Assembly: GCA_014728565.1 (NCBI GenBank)
Contig: WJLK01000033.1
Coordinates: 1 to 9,623 of the forward strand
From: Candidatus Pacearchaeota archaeon
GTDB lineage: Archaea > Nanobdellota > Nanobdellia > Pacearchaeales > GW2011-AR1
DNA length: 9,623 nt
Reading direction: 5' to 3'
Below the pieces are notes generated by a model, which ran no database searches, was not told where the DNA came from, and worked only from the letters and a program-made list of their open reading frames with translations. The position numbers and the translations under genes are program-made. Position 1 is the first letter of the stretch. Every line of letters starts with the position of its first letter. This document shows, piece after piece, positions 1-7,951 of the stretch.

Positions 1-1774
1 GCTTCTCTCTTTTATCCCAACCCCCTCCAAGCTCACTTAATCTATCACTATCTATTTCAAGATAAATATCTGCATTACTTCCTCCAGGACCTACTATAAC
101 ATCTCTTCCAGCCACAAACCTATCTGACTTTTGAAAAATCTCACCATTAGGATTATTTTTTGTTATTTTATAAATGTTATTTTCATCAACAACTCCTTCA
201 GAATCTTTTAAAGCTATATAATCAACATCAAAAGTATCTTCAATATTGCCTGCTCTTGGTTTATTTAATCCTTTTTCATCAAACCTTAATTTAATATCTC
301 CAACATGAACATCAAATTCTGCACCACTTGGTTGCTTAATCCCAACCAAACTATTTAAATCTTTTAATACATCTAATCTGCCATTTCCACTAACAGCAAT
401 ATTCTCTCCATTTATATTAACAAAATTATCATGATAAGATCTAATTGCAATTTCTTTAGCACCTTTTGTTAATTCAATGTCAGAATAAAACCTCTCTCTC
501 ACTTTATCAAAACCAATTCCCTCATCAGTTACAGCTTTTTCTATTATCTCTTGAGTAGTTGAATCTAATTTTTTAAGTTCTGATGATTTAGAAAATTCTT
601 CAACATCCATCCACTTATTTCTTCTTTTAATTTCACTTAATTTCCCATTTTCATCAAATCTGAATTTAAACTCACTTGCCATAGCTCTTTCAATAGTTCC
701 TCCCAACATATCTCCTGTTTCTTTATATTCCTTTCCTATGTAACTAACCTCCTTAACCAACTCATCCAAATCCCCAAAATTAACAATCAACTGTTCATTT
801 CCAGCAGTTACTCTGAAAAAATCCTTGCTTCTAACAGCTGCATTTTTAATAACAAATCTATCCACACCAAACTCAACATAACCTGTTTTACCATGCTCTC
901 CTGAAAACACAAACTCTCCATATTTTATTTTAGCATCACCCTCAATCTCAAATCCATTTTCAGTAAGAGTTACTCTTCCTTTGTTATTAACTGGTTTTAA
1001 ACTTCTTAAATCAACAGGAACTTTTTTTCCATTAATCTTGACAATGCCATTTTCATCTGCATACTTAGACAGGAATTTTATTGTTCCATCATCATTAGTA
1101 GAATCTGGACCAAGAACAAGTTCTCCTCCTTTTTTAAATCTTAAAATAAATTCCTCTCCATTATACTCAATCTCACTTACTCCAATAGGAAGGTTTTCTA
1201 AGTCAATCCAGACATTTCCATCACCAATCACATTCTTTTTTCCTTCTACTTCAGACCATTTTAAATCACTATTGGAAAATCCTTTCATCTTCTCTATTTC
1301 ACTCTCTAATAAATCAATGTCAAACCCATACTTTTCTTTTAAAAATCCTTTTAAACTTCCTGGTTCAGGATTACTTTCTATGTAATCATAAAGTTCAGTT
1401 AAATCAAAAATCCCAAACTGTTCCAGTCCTGCTTCCTCTAGTTTTGGCAGAGAAACTTTAACACCTGCATCAATCAACTCAAAAACTCCTCTTATTTTTT
1501 GATTTCCTGCTTTTCTTTTTTCAATAAAATAATTAACAGTCTCTATGGCAGCTGCCTCTCTTACAAAAGGGTTTTCAGATTTTTCCCAGGCATCCTGTTT
1601 TTCAGAACCCTCTGCTTCAACAAACTCCTGAAATGTCTCTTCATCAGTGAGATAATCTTCAAGAGTGTCCTGATTAGAAGTTGAGGATTGTGATAAAACC
1701 AAAGAGAAGTTTAAAATAAGCATAGTTAAGGCTATTAAAAAAATTCCAGTTTGCTTTAGTTTATCAAATTTCAT
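1..1774 (-). CDS. Large secreted protein of unknown function, partial (591 N-terminal residues)
   Basis: I do not recognise a named family. The frame is open from ATG at 1774 down to the left window edge, so the C-terminus is missing. Residues 1-28 look like a Sec signal peptide: a basic start (MKFDKLK), a hydrophobic core at about 11-27, and probable cleavage before QSST. Residues 30-170 are acidic and helical. From residue 179 the motif KKNVIGDGNVWIDLENLP opens a beta-rich region that matches the 1124-aa neighbour at the same spacing. FRFDENGKL (371-379) and LRFDEKG (496-502) are short repeated strand motifs. There is no cysteine in the 591 residues, as often in extracellular proteins. The start is chosen because GGAGG at 1783-1787 lies 8 nt upstream. 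Only 4 nt separate it from the upstream stop codon, so it should be co-transcribed and translationally coupled with that gene. It is probably exported; its activity is unknown. Confidence 0.85.
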   Translation of the reverse strand, partial: MKFDKLKQTGIFLIALTMLILNFSLVLSQSSTSNQDTLEDYLTDEETFQEFVEAEGSEKQDAWEKSENPFVREAAAIETVNYFIEKRKAGNQKIRGVFELIDAGVKVSLPKLEEAGLEQFGIFDLTELYDYIESNPEPGSLKGFLKEKYGFDIDLLESEIEKMKGFSNSDLKWSEVEGKKNVIGDGNVWIDLENLPIGVSEIEYNGEEFILRFKKGGELVLGPDSTNDDGTIKFLSKYADENGIVKINGKKVPVDLRSLKPVNNKGRVTLTENGFEIEGDAKIKYGEFVFSGEHGKTGYVEFGVDRFVIKNAAVRSKDFFRVTAGNEQLIVNFGDLDELVKEVSYIGKEYKETGDMLGGTIERAMASEFKFRFDENGKLSEIKRRNKWMDVEEFSKSSELKKLDSTTQEIIEKAVTDEGIGFDKVRERFYSDIELTKGAKEIAIRSYHDNFVNINGENIAVSGNGRLDVLKDLNSLVGIKQPSGAEFDVHVGDIKLRFDEKGLNKPRAGNIEDTFDVDYIALKDSEGVVDENNIYKITKNNPNGEIFQKSDRFVAGRDVIVGPGGSNADIYLEIDSDRLSELGGGWDKREK

Positions 1775-1778
1775 TTTA

Positions 1779-1787
1779 CTATCCTCC
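1779..1787 (-). promoter_or_regulatory. Shine-Dalgarno embedded in the last codons of the upstream gene
   Basis: On the minus strand the sequence reads GGAGGATAGTAAAATG. GGA GGA are the last two Gly codons of the 1124-aa protein, TAG is its stop, and ATG at 1774 starts the next gene. The GGAGG core (1783-1787) is 8 nt from that ATG, an ideal spacing. It decides the start of the left-edge gene and implies translational coupling. Confidence 0.85.
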
Positions 1788-4700
1788 ATATTGATAATAT
1801 CCGCATCCATAAGACCCACAGCGATATCCTGAAGAAGGATTACCTTCTGAATTATAATACCTGGTATTACCAGCACTGCTACCTCCTGAAGTCTGTCCGT
1901 AAGGTATTGTTCTGTGAGCAGTCATCAAAGAAGGATTTTCAGCCATTCCCCTCATTAACTGCCTAAATACAGAAGAATCAACACCATCCTGAACAGTAAT
2001 GCTATTACCTCCAACAGATATACCATTATTAGTAAAAACAAGACTGCTTCCTCTTGGAAGAGTCTGGGAATTTAAAAAATTCAGAACTGGCTGAAACTGA
2101 CTTATAAAACGCTGGTTTGTTGAATCCTGAGCTATTAATAATCCGTGATCAAGCTGGTCCTGAAGAAACTGCCTGTTGGAAATTTGCAAACCATATTCAT
2201 CAGCAAAACTTAACCATTCATTTGCATTATTAATATTCTGTATTACTAACGGTGCCCCGCCTGCACTCGCAAAATCAGCTCTTACTGCACTAGCTTGCTG
2301 AGTTAACTGAGCCTGGATTTTTGGGACAAATTCTGAAAGTTTTTGAGGATTTTTCATAGCTTCCTTAGCAACTTTCTGATTAACTCCTGCTATCCATGCA
2401 ATAAAACCCCTTGCCTGCCCCTGAGCAATATTAGTTATACTTATTTTAGCATTAGGATCAGAACCAATATCTTTAATATTAGCAGACCTCTCTATATCAA
2501 GCCTTGACGCAAGAATAGGTATATTGCCAATTAAAGGTGCTCCTACAACTGTAGCTCTTCCATAATCTGAAGATTTAACAACTCTTCCAGGGTCAGATGC
2601 ATCAAACAAATTATAAGTCTCTCCTCTGCTAACAAGCCTGAACTGATGCTCTGGATGTGCTTCATTAACAATAGAATAAATATCATTCATACTAGCTTTT
2701 CCATTCAATCTGTTTCCATGAGTTTCAGCCCCATCAACCCAGACAACAAGATTTCCATTATTCCTCAATATAAAAACATCCTCACTTGCTGTTCCTCCCT
2801 GATGATTGATATCAACCCTATTAAGAGGAACAAGAGTATTTACTTCAACTCTCTGATCACCTATGTATTCTATATCTCCTAACTGCATATCAATTACTAA
2901 CTGGTCTTCAAACCTTCCCTGTTTCATTGTTCTCAAACCAGCCTCTGTTCTCTCTATAAAAGGTTTTATCTGACTTGCCACATCCACAGCAGACTGAACA
3001 TCAGAATAAAAAGACCTAAAAGCCTGATCCAGTTTAGCAACTTCATTCTGAGGATAAATTATTTCAATAGTTCTTCTAACATCATTCTCTTCAATAACAT
3101 CTCCTAAAATAACATCACCTGCAGACATTCCTTCAATATGTTCATACAAACCATTTGAAAATTTATTAACAACAGCTTCATAAGATTCATCAGTAACTCC
3201 CTGCTCAACAATGTCCCTGAATTCAGGACTCTCAAAAAATTCATTTAACTTTCCCTGCAAGTCCTGTGGATCAGGACTTACTTCTCCTGGACTGAACAGA
3301 CTCACTTGCCTGGATAAATCATGAGCAAGTGAACTGCTGGCCACGGCATCATAACTGATTATATTTTCCTCTAAAGAATTTCTAACCAAATCAGTTATTC
3401 TATCCCTGTTAGAATCACTTGGATTCCTATAATAATCCAGCAAAACATTTATATTTTCTGGCTGAACAAGTTCATTTAAAGCCTCTCTGACATTCTCTTG
3501 ATTTCTTCCTAATAAAGATTGGACATCAGGATTCTCTAATATCTGTTCAGCAGTTTTTCTATCCCCTAAAATAGAACCTGCTATTTCATATGCACTCTCC
3601 CTAAAACTATCCTCAAAAATTCCCACTACATCCTGTATCCTGTTTTTAACCTCAGTATTTAAATTAGGGTCTTGCAAATAAGCTCTCAAAACCTTAATAG
3701 CTTCAGTTTTCATTTCTGGACCTAATCTATTCATCATCTTCATTAATTCTTCCTTATTTGTAACATCTCTTAATCCTATGTATTTTTCAACTATATCAAC
3801 AACATTCTGCCAGTCTCCCCTTGTAATTGCATCAGCAATTGTACTTCTGACAATATTAACTCCTACCATTTTATCACTATCTACTTTAAAATCAAAAGCT
3901 TGATGGCTTGTTGCATCAAATATAACTCCCTCAGCTGATTTTGCTCCTACAAGTTCTCCATGCCTGTTAAATAAAACTTCCATATCACTACTATAATCTT
4001 GATTGCCTCCTAAAACAGCGAGAGGAACTCCCTTTCCATTAGTTGTAACAATCGTAGAATCTCTTGAAGCCTTTATTGTCAGTTCTCCTTTTTCATCAAA
4101 AATAAATTCCATTTCCTCTCTAATCCCCTTACTATCTCTGTCTTTTCTCCTGTAACCAAGATTAACATGATCTGTAATTGTTGCCTCAATATTAATGTCA
4201 TCCAGGTTTCTTAAAAATTCCTCAACATAAGACTCAATTTTACCATTAACCATTTGCTCCTTTACTGAGCCAATAGCTTTTTCTACTTTTTCTCCTAAAT
4301 CATAATCCCCATTCTCAAGAATATCCATTATCTGTTCACCCTCCTCTCCATTAAAAATATCCTTTCCAAGTTCTATTTCTTGTTCTTCTCCATTAAGATC
4401 ATAATAAGTAACATGTAATTTTTTTGAATCATAATTCCATCTCATGCTCTTAATTCCTTTTGTAAGAGAACCAAACCTATTGCCATCAGGTCTCATTATA
4501 TTCATATTCCTATCTAATCCTCCTCTGGCAAATTTAATAACCTTAGAAGAAACATCATCTTTAGTAGTTACAATGAATTTAACATCACCACCCTCTTTAA
4601 AAATCTCAATTCTCTTTAAAGCTCTTGGAATGTCATTAAAATCAATAAAAGCCTCAACCTCTCCTAGTTCATTCTTCTTAACAAGCATACCATCCTCCCA

Positions 4701-5153
4701 TTCAAGGAAATCAACAGTCTCAGGATTAATCTCAAACTCAAGACTATCAAAATTCCTCAAATAATAGCTATTATAAAGCTCAGGATTCTCCTCTTTTATC
4801 TTCTCCATGTAACCCTCAAGAATTTTCAGAGGAATATCTTCATCTTCAAATTCCCTGATTACTTTTCTCAAAAGTTTTGTTTTTGAATCATCACTCATGC
4901 TTTTTTCAGGAGGAGAAACATAAACTCCATCAATCAATTTATACAGATTTTCCGATTCCTTCAATCCATTTATAAACTCATCCATATAAGATTTAAGAAA
5001 ATTTTCCTGAGCAAGAGGTGGCAAATCAAGAAACAAGTCAACATCCTCACCATATTTTTCAGGATCTTTTGTTGAAGACTGCTGAGAACTAATAAAAACA
5101 ACCCCTATTAATAAAATTACAAATATGAAAACAAAATATCCACCTTTTTTCAT
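1779..5153 (-). CDS. Giant secreted or surface protein (1124 aa) of unknown function
   Basis: I do not recognise a named family. Residues 1-23 form a signal peptide or N-terminal anchor (MKKGG, then a hydrophobic stretch 6-22); the mature part may start near QQSST, like the downstream neighbour. Residues 30-150 are acidic and helical. KKNELGEVEAFIDFNDIP (159-176) starts a beta-rich part (to about 430) containing FIFDEKGEL (350-358) and LFNRHGEL (394-401). About 430-760 looks all-helical and could be HEAT-like, though I cannot prove it. About 760-1085 is mixed. The tail from about 1086 is rich in Gly, Ser, Asn and Tyr and ends in RCGSYGCGYYQYGG, which holds the only two cysteines of the protein (C1112, C1117). 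No enzyme motif was found. The ATG at 5153 is 26 bp below a TATA box and has no ribosome site, so the mRNA is probably leaderless. Its last two Gly codons form the ribosome site of the next gene. Confidence 0.9.
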   Translation of the reverse strand: MKKGGYFVFIFVILLIGVVFISSQQSSTKDPEKYGEDVDLFLDLPPLAQENFLKSYMDEFINGLKESENLYKLIDGVYVSPPEKSMSDDSKTKLLRKVIREFEDEDIPLKILEGYMEKIKEENPELYNSYYLRNFDSLEFEINPETVDFLEWEDGMLVKKNELGEVEAFIDFNDIPRALKRIEIFKEGGDVKFIVTTKDDVSSKVIKFARGGLDRNMNIMRPDGNRFGSLTKGIKSMRWNYDSKKLHVTYYDLNGEEQEIELGKDIFNGEEGEQIMDILENGDYDLGEKVEKAIGSVKEQMVNGKIESYVEEFLRNLDDINIEATITDHVNLGYRRKDRDSKGIREEMEFIFDEKGELTIKASRDSTIVTTNGKGVPLAVLGGNQDYSSDMEVLFNRHGELVGAKSAEGVIFDATSHQAFDFKVDSDKMVGVNIVRSTIADAITRGDWQNVVDIVEKYIGLRDVTNKEELMKMMNRLGPEMKTEAIKVLRAYLQDPNLNTEVKNRIQDVVGIFEDSFRESAYEIAGSILGDRKTAEQILENPDVQSLLGRNQENVREALNELVQPENINVLLDYYRNPSDSNRDRITDLVRNSLEENIISYDAVASSSLAHDLSRQVSLFSPGEVSPDPQDLQGKLNEFFESPEFRDIVEQGVTDESYEAVVNKFSNGLYEHIEGMSAGDVILGDVIEENDVRRTIEIIYPQNEVAKLDQAFRSFYSDVQSAVDVASQIKPFIERTEAGLRTMKQGRFEDQLVIDMQLGDIEYIGDQRVEVNTLVPLNRVDINHQGGTASEDVFILRNNGNLVVWVDGAETHGNRLNGKASMNDIYSIVNEAHPEHQFRLVSRGETYNLFDASDPGRVVKSSDYGRATVVGAPLIGNIPILASRLDIERSANIKDIGSDPNAKISITNIAQGQARGFIAWIAGVNQKVAKEAMKNPQKLSEFVPKIQAQLTQQASAVRADFASAGGAPLVIQNINNANEWLSFADEYGLQISNRQFLQDQLDHGLLIAQDSTNQRFISQFQPVLNFLNSQTLPRGSSLVFTNNGISVGGNSITVQDGVDSSVFRQLMRGMAENPSLMTAHRTIPYGQTSGGSSAGNTRYYNSEGNPSSGYRCGSYGCGYYQYGG

Positions 5154-5170
5154 AGAAATAATTACAAAAT

Positions 5171-5182
5171 ATATTATATAAA
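5171..5182 (-). promoter_or_regulatory. TATA-box promoter of the 1124-aa gene
   Basis: TTTATATAATAT on the minus strand; the box core TTTATATA (5175-5182) is centred about 26 bp before the ATG at 5153. That is the usual archaeal TATA-to-start distance, so the transcript should begin at or next to the start codon. The stretch after it, TTTTGTAATTAT, is shared with the promoter of the 635-aa gene. Confidence 0.65.
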
Positions 5183-5195
5183 TCTAACTAAAAAA

Positions 5196-7103
5196 TTATC
5201 TTCCCCAGAAACTTCTCCAGCCTCTTCTGGAACTTCTAGTTCCTCTGTTTGAATAAGCATCTCTCGCTATTTGTTGAGAGCTCTCAGGTACAACTTCTGA
5301 AACAACATCTGAAGCTGTATCACCCTCCCATATCTTGCTTTTATAACTGACCCTGCCTGTTTTTTCTTCTGTTAATTGAAAACTCCCTTCTGAACCTGTT
5401 GTTGATGTCTCAACACTAAATTCATGTGCAAGTTCTGGTTCCTGATAATTTCCTGTTTCAGGATCATAAGTAAGAAGATAACCATTTTCATCTCTCTCTA
5501 CAGTCATGGGATATTTAACATCATTTCTATTCTGTATGTTGTTAACAGCAACTGCTGCTTTCTGAGCATTACCAGATATCCATGTCTCTCCTGATTTAAT
5601 AGAAACAGCAAAATCTCCATTTCTAAAATGAAGATACTTTCCAACTTCTTCAAGTCCTTTGGTAGGACCACTTACATATTCTCCTAAACCCTCCATTTTA
5701 AGAAGATTAACATCAGCACCCTCTTTAGCAATAAATCCAATATAATTATGAGATCTCATAACAACATCAATATCCTCACCAGTATCAGCTATCTCAATAT
5801 AGGGTGTCTCTTTTGACAAATCCAGCTCATTAAGAATCCAGTAATCAGGTTTATCCTTCAGATTATAGAAAAAATTAATCTCCTCTCTTCTAGATGTATA
5901 AACATATCCAGAAGGGGTACTGGCTATCACATTTGTCAAAGCTACAACACTCCTGTAATTAGAGGGGGAATCTCCTGCCTGTCTTACATGAACAAACGCA
6001 TCTTCATCTATCACATTACCATTCTTATCCTTGGGTCTGTATAAATCATATTTAGAATTTCTATGAAAAAACTGTTCAAACCAATTATCCCCTATTTTTA
6101 TTTTAGCTCCCTCTCTCATAACTATCTTTCTGCACTCCTTGCCATTTTCCTCACTTAAATAACCATCTAACTCTATCTCTCCCATTTTTGCCTTGCTAAC
6201 ATCAATGTTATCTCCATTAACATGGATAGGCCTCCCATTGTTAGCAAGAACAATTCCCTCTCTGTCAACACTACCCATATTGTATCTTGCTATAACTCCG
6301 TTTTTATGATGCTGTTCGATAAACCCTTCCTGAATAAAACTTATTTTATCAAGATTCTCATTATAAATACCAGAATCCATAAAAGCACTATCTCCTATCT
6401 CTCCATAGAATATTTTGTCTCTTGTAAAAGTTATTTTTGACAAATCAGCACCTGATAAATCAAAATCGATTTTTTCATTTTCATCAACATTAATCCCTTC
6501 TAGTCTGTCTAATTTATCCTTGCTATGCCAGGAACTGGCAATCTGACTCAACATTTCCTCTTTTTCCTCTACTGTCTCAAGAGATTCAAATAACTCTTTT
6601 CTAACAGAATTCTCTAAAAGAAGAACCTCCTCCTCTCCAGGCATAACATCCCTATACCAAATTTTATTTCTCTCAGCCTTATCCAAATCACTCCATAACT
6701 GGTTTCTATTTTCTTTATCACTAGAATCCAGATGTTGCCAGACATCAACCTTATCTTCAGGACTAGTTGCTTTCCAGAAAGACAATCTTCCCTCTGGACT
6801 TAAATCAAAAAGAAAAACAGATTTTCCCTGAGAATCTAATTTATTATGCCAGAAATCACCTTTCTGGTCTACAGAAAGAGAATTATAAAAATCTGTTCTC
6901 TGCTGAGAATTATCAGGGATATTCCATGTATCCTTTAAACTCTGAAGAGCATCCCAGTTCTCAATAACATAATTTATATTCTGCTGACTGGAATACCAGG
7001 TAGAAACATCACTTGCATCAAAATTTTGGTCAGGATCCTCTGCACTAACAAAAACCAGTGCTAAAAATAAAACTGCCAGTAACAAACAAACACTCTTTTT
7101 CAT
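5196..7103 (-). CDS. Secreted protein (635 aa) with N-terminal Trp-rich short repeats
   Basis: Function unknown. A classical Sec signal peptide covers residues 1-21 (KK, hydrophobic core LLLAVLFLALVFV, cleavage likely after VSA). Residues 61-152 form a run of 12-15-residue units, roughly L-S/D-x-x-x-K-x-x-F-W-x-x, such as LSPEGRLSFWKA and TSPEDKVDVWQH; each is probably one or two short helices. An acidic helical linker follows to about 200. KIDFDLSGADLSKI (211-224) then opens a beta-rich region to about 590, recalling the I-D-F/L motif at the same place in the two downstream large proteins. The C-terminus is basic and aromatic: seven Arg between 614 and 635, plus W629 and W633. The mature protein has a single cysteine (C324). 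The start at 7103 lies 26 bp below a TATA box with no ribosome site. It ends 42 bp before the 1124-aa gene, which has its own promoter. Confidence 0.9.
   Translation of the reverse strand: MKKSVCLLLAVLFLALVFVSAEDPDQNFDASDVSTWYSSQQNINYVIENWDALQSLKDTWNIPDNSQQRTDFYNSLSVDQKGDFWHNKLDSQGKSVFLFDLSPEGRLSFWKATSPEDKVDVWQHLDSSDKENRNQLWSDLDKAERNKIWYRDVMPGEEEVLLLENSVRKELFESLETVEEKEEMLSQIASSWHSKDKLDRLEGINVDENEKIDFDLSGADLSKITFTRDKIFYGEIGDSAFMDSGIYNENLDKISFIQEGFIEQHHKNGVIARYNMGSVDREGIVLANNGRPIHVNGDNIDVSKAKMGEIELDGYLSEENGKECRKIVMREGAKIKIGDNWFEQFFHRNSKYDLYRPKDKNGNVIDEDAFVHVRQAGDSPSNYRSVVALTNVIASTPSGYVYTSRREEINFFYNLKDKPDYWILNELDLSKETPYIEIADTGEDIDVVMRSHNYIGFIAKEGADVNLLKMEGLGEYVSGPTKGLEEVGKYLHFRNGDFAVSIKSGETWISGNAQKAAVAVNNIQNRNDVKYPMTVERDENGYLLTYDPETGNYQEPELAHEFSVETSTTGSEGSFQLTEEKTGRVSYKSKIWEGDTASDVVSEVVPESSQQIARDAYSNRGTRSSRRGWRSFWGR
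6648..6923 (-). repeat. Protein-level tandem repeat of 12-15-residue Trp/Lys units
   Basis: Residues 61-152 of the 635-aa protein divide into units beginning at about N61, L76, L89, L101, T113, L125 and L140. The pattern is L-S/D-x-x-x-K/R-x-x-F/V/I-W-x-x. The units differ in sequence, so the repeat is old and not visible as exact DNA repeats. Confidence 0.65.
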
Positions 7104-7134
7104 ATATTATAATTACAAAAACTACTATTTAAAA
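7104..7134 (-). promoter_or_regulatory. TATA-box promoter of the 635-aa gene
   Basis: The core TTTAAATA (7126-7133) is centred about 26 bp before the ATG at 7103, predicting a leaderless transcript. The 16 bp TTTAAATAGTAGTTTT (7118-7133) recur exactly in front of the MKKRGQ gene, and TAATTATAATA (7105-7115) recurs there as well. Confidence 0.7.
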
Positions 7135-7146
7135 TTAACTGACTTG

Positions 7147-7914
7147 TTACACAGGATATCTGTTTAAAAACTCAAAAATATAAGGCTCTTCAGAAGTCCT
7201 GTTTTCAGAAATAACAACAAGAGTTGTTGACTCTTCATCAAAATCAAGCATATCCACATATAAATCTCTTTCCTCTGCCATATCTGCAACACAACTAATA
7301 CAAACCATTTCTGGATCTTCTTTATGAGATTCTGTTATATAATCTGCAACTTCTAGAATCTCAGATAAAGAGGAAGTAACTGAAACAGGATTTTCAGCTA
7401 ACTGCAACACCATTCTCTTATTCTCTCTTTTAACAGTAATCGGCATATCAATAGTATATGTAACCTGCCCCTGTTCTATTGATGCTGTTGTTCTAGAACT
7501 TTCATAATCTAAATCAAATCCCTCAAAATCAAGTCTATCTAAACAAAGACCGAGATTATCATCAACATAACTTGCAAGTTCTTTTTCTATAACAGAATCA
7601 GAAGGCATTAAAAATCTTCCCTTATCATAATAATAAGGTATGATTGCCCATCCTAAATCAAAATAATCCTGGGGAGGATTATAATAACCTCCCTGAACAC
7701 CTATTACAATTAAAGCATTTCTTCCATTCTGCTCCATACAACTAAAAATTGAATTCTTAACATTATTCATTAAAGAAGCTACCTCTCCTGATTCAAAATA
7801 AGCTCTATCCTCTTCACCAGGACTAACACTTGTAAGATAGATTCCTAATCCAACTGCTGCAACTACTACGATTCCAACAACAACAAAAACAGTCACCTGA
7901 CCTCTTTTTTTCAT
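7147..7914 (-). CDS. Membrane-anchored surface protein with MKKRGQVTVF leader (255 aa)
   Basis: It belongs to a family I know from DPANN archaea, function not established: short basic leader KKRGQ, one hydrophobic helix (about 6-27), then an outer domain. In this numbering the GVQGGYY motif is at 72-78, IIPYYY at about 91-96, and DLYVDMLDFD at 217-226. Four cysteines lie in the outer domain: C59, C124 and the pair C205/C208 (CISC). These could make two disulfides or bind a metal. The leader resembles class III (pilin-like) signal sequences, but I see no certain prepilin-peptidase site, so it may stay as an anchor. I prefer the ATG at 7914, which gives the usual family start and has GGAGG at 7926-7930, 11 nt upstream. 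An in-frame ATG at 7941 would add nine residues (MNAQEETCI) that encode this ribosome site, and it is probably not used. It stands between the rhomboid gene and the large secreted proteins. Confidence 0.88.
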   Translation of the reverse strand: MKKRGQVTVFVVVGIVVVAAVGLGIYLTSVSPGEEDRAYFESGEVASLMNNVKNSIFSCMEQNGRNALIVIGVQGGYYNPPQDYFDLGWAIIPYYYDKGRFLMPSDSVIEKELASYVDDNLGLCLDRLDFEGFDLDYESSRTTASIEQGQVTYTIDMPITVKRENKRMVLQLAENPVSVTSSLSEILEVADYITESHKEDPEMVCISCVADMAEERDLYVDMLDFDEESTTLVVISENRTSEEPYIFEFLNRYPV

Positions 7915-7925
7915 AATACAGGTTT

Positions 7926-7930
7926 CCTCC
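7926..7930 (-). promoter_or_regulatory. Shine-Dalgarno for the ATG at 7914
   Basis: GGAGG on the minus strand, 11 nt upstream of ATG 7914. The spacing is slightly long, but it favours this start over the in-frame ATG at 7941, which would place the ribosome site inside the coding sequence. Confidence 0.6.
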
Positions 7931-7951
7931 TGAGCATTCATGCCTTTAAAC

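Noticed and set aside
640..680. FDENGKL motifs as Rhs/YD repeats
   Set aside because: The motif occurs only a few times, is not in tandem, and lacks the YxYDxxGR pattern, so an Rhs-type toxin call is not supported.
981..1385. Plus-strand open frame of 134 codons
   Set aside because: It lies antisense inside the large left-edge gene, whose frame is open throughout and has coherent domain motifs; the plus-strand product is Ser/Phe/Pro-rich, typical of the reverse of an AT-rich coding strand.
3200..3860. HEAT-repeat domain in the middle of the 1124-aa protein
   Set aside because: The region is helical by composition, but I could not line up convincing repeated units by eye.
7800..7914. Calling the MKKRGQ protein an archaeal pilin
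   Set aside because: The leader is pilin-like, but no certain prepilin-peptidase site is visible, the outer domain is larger than a typical pilin, and no pilus assembly gene is in the window.
7912..7941. Upstream ATG at 7941 as the start of the MKKRGQ protein
   Set aside because: It would add nine non-family residues that encode the GGAGG ribosome site; family members begin at MKKRGQ. It is not fully excluded.
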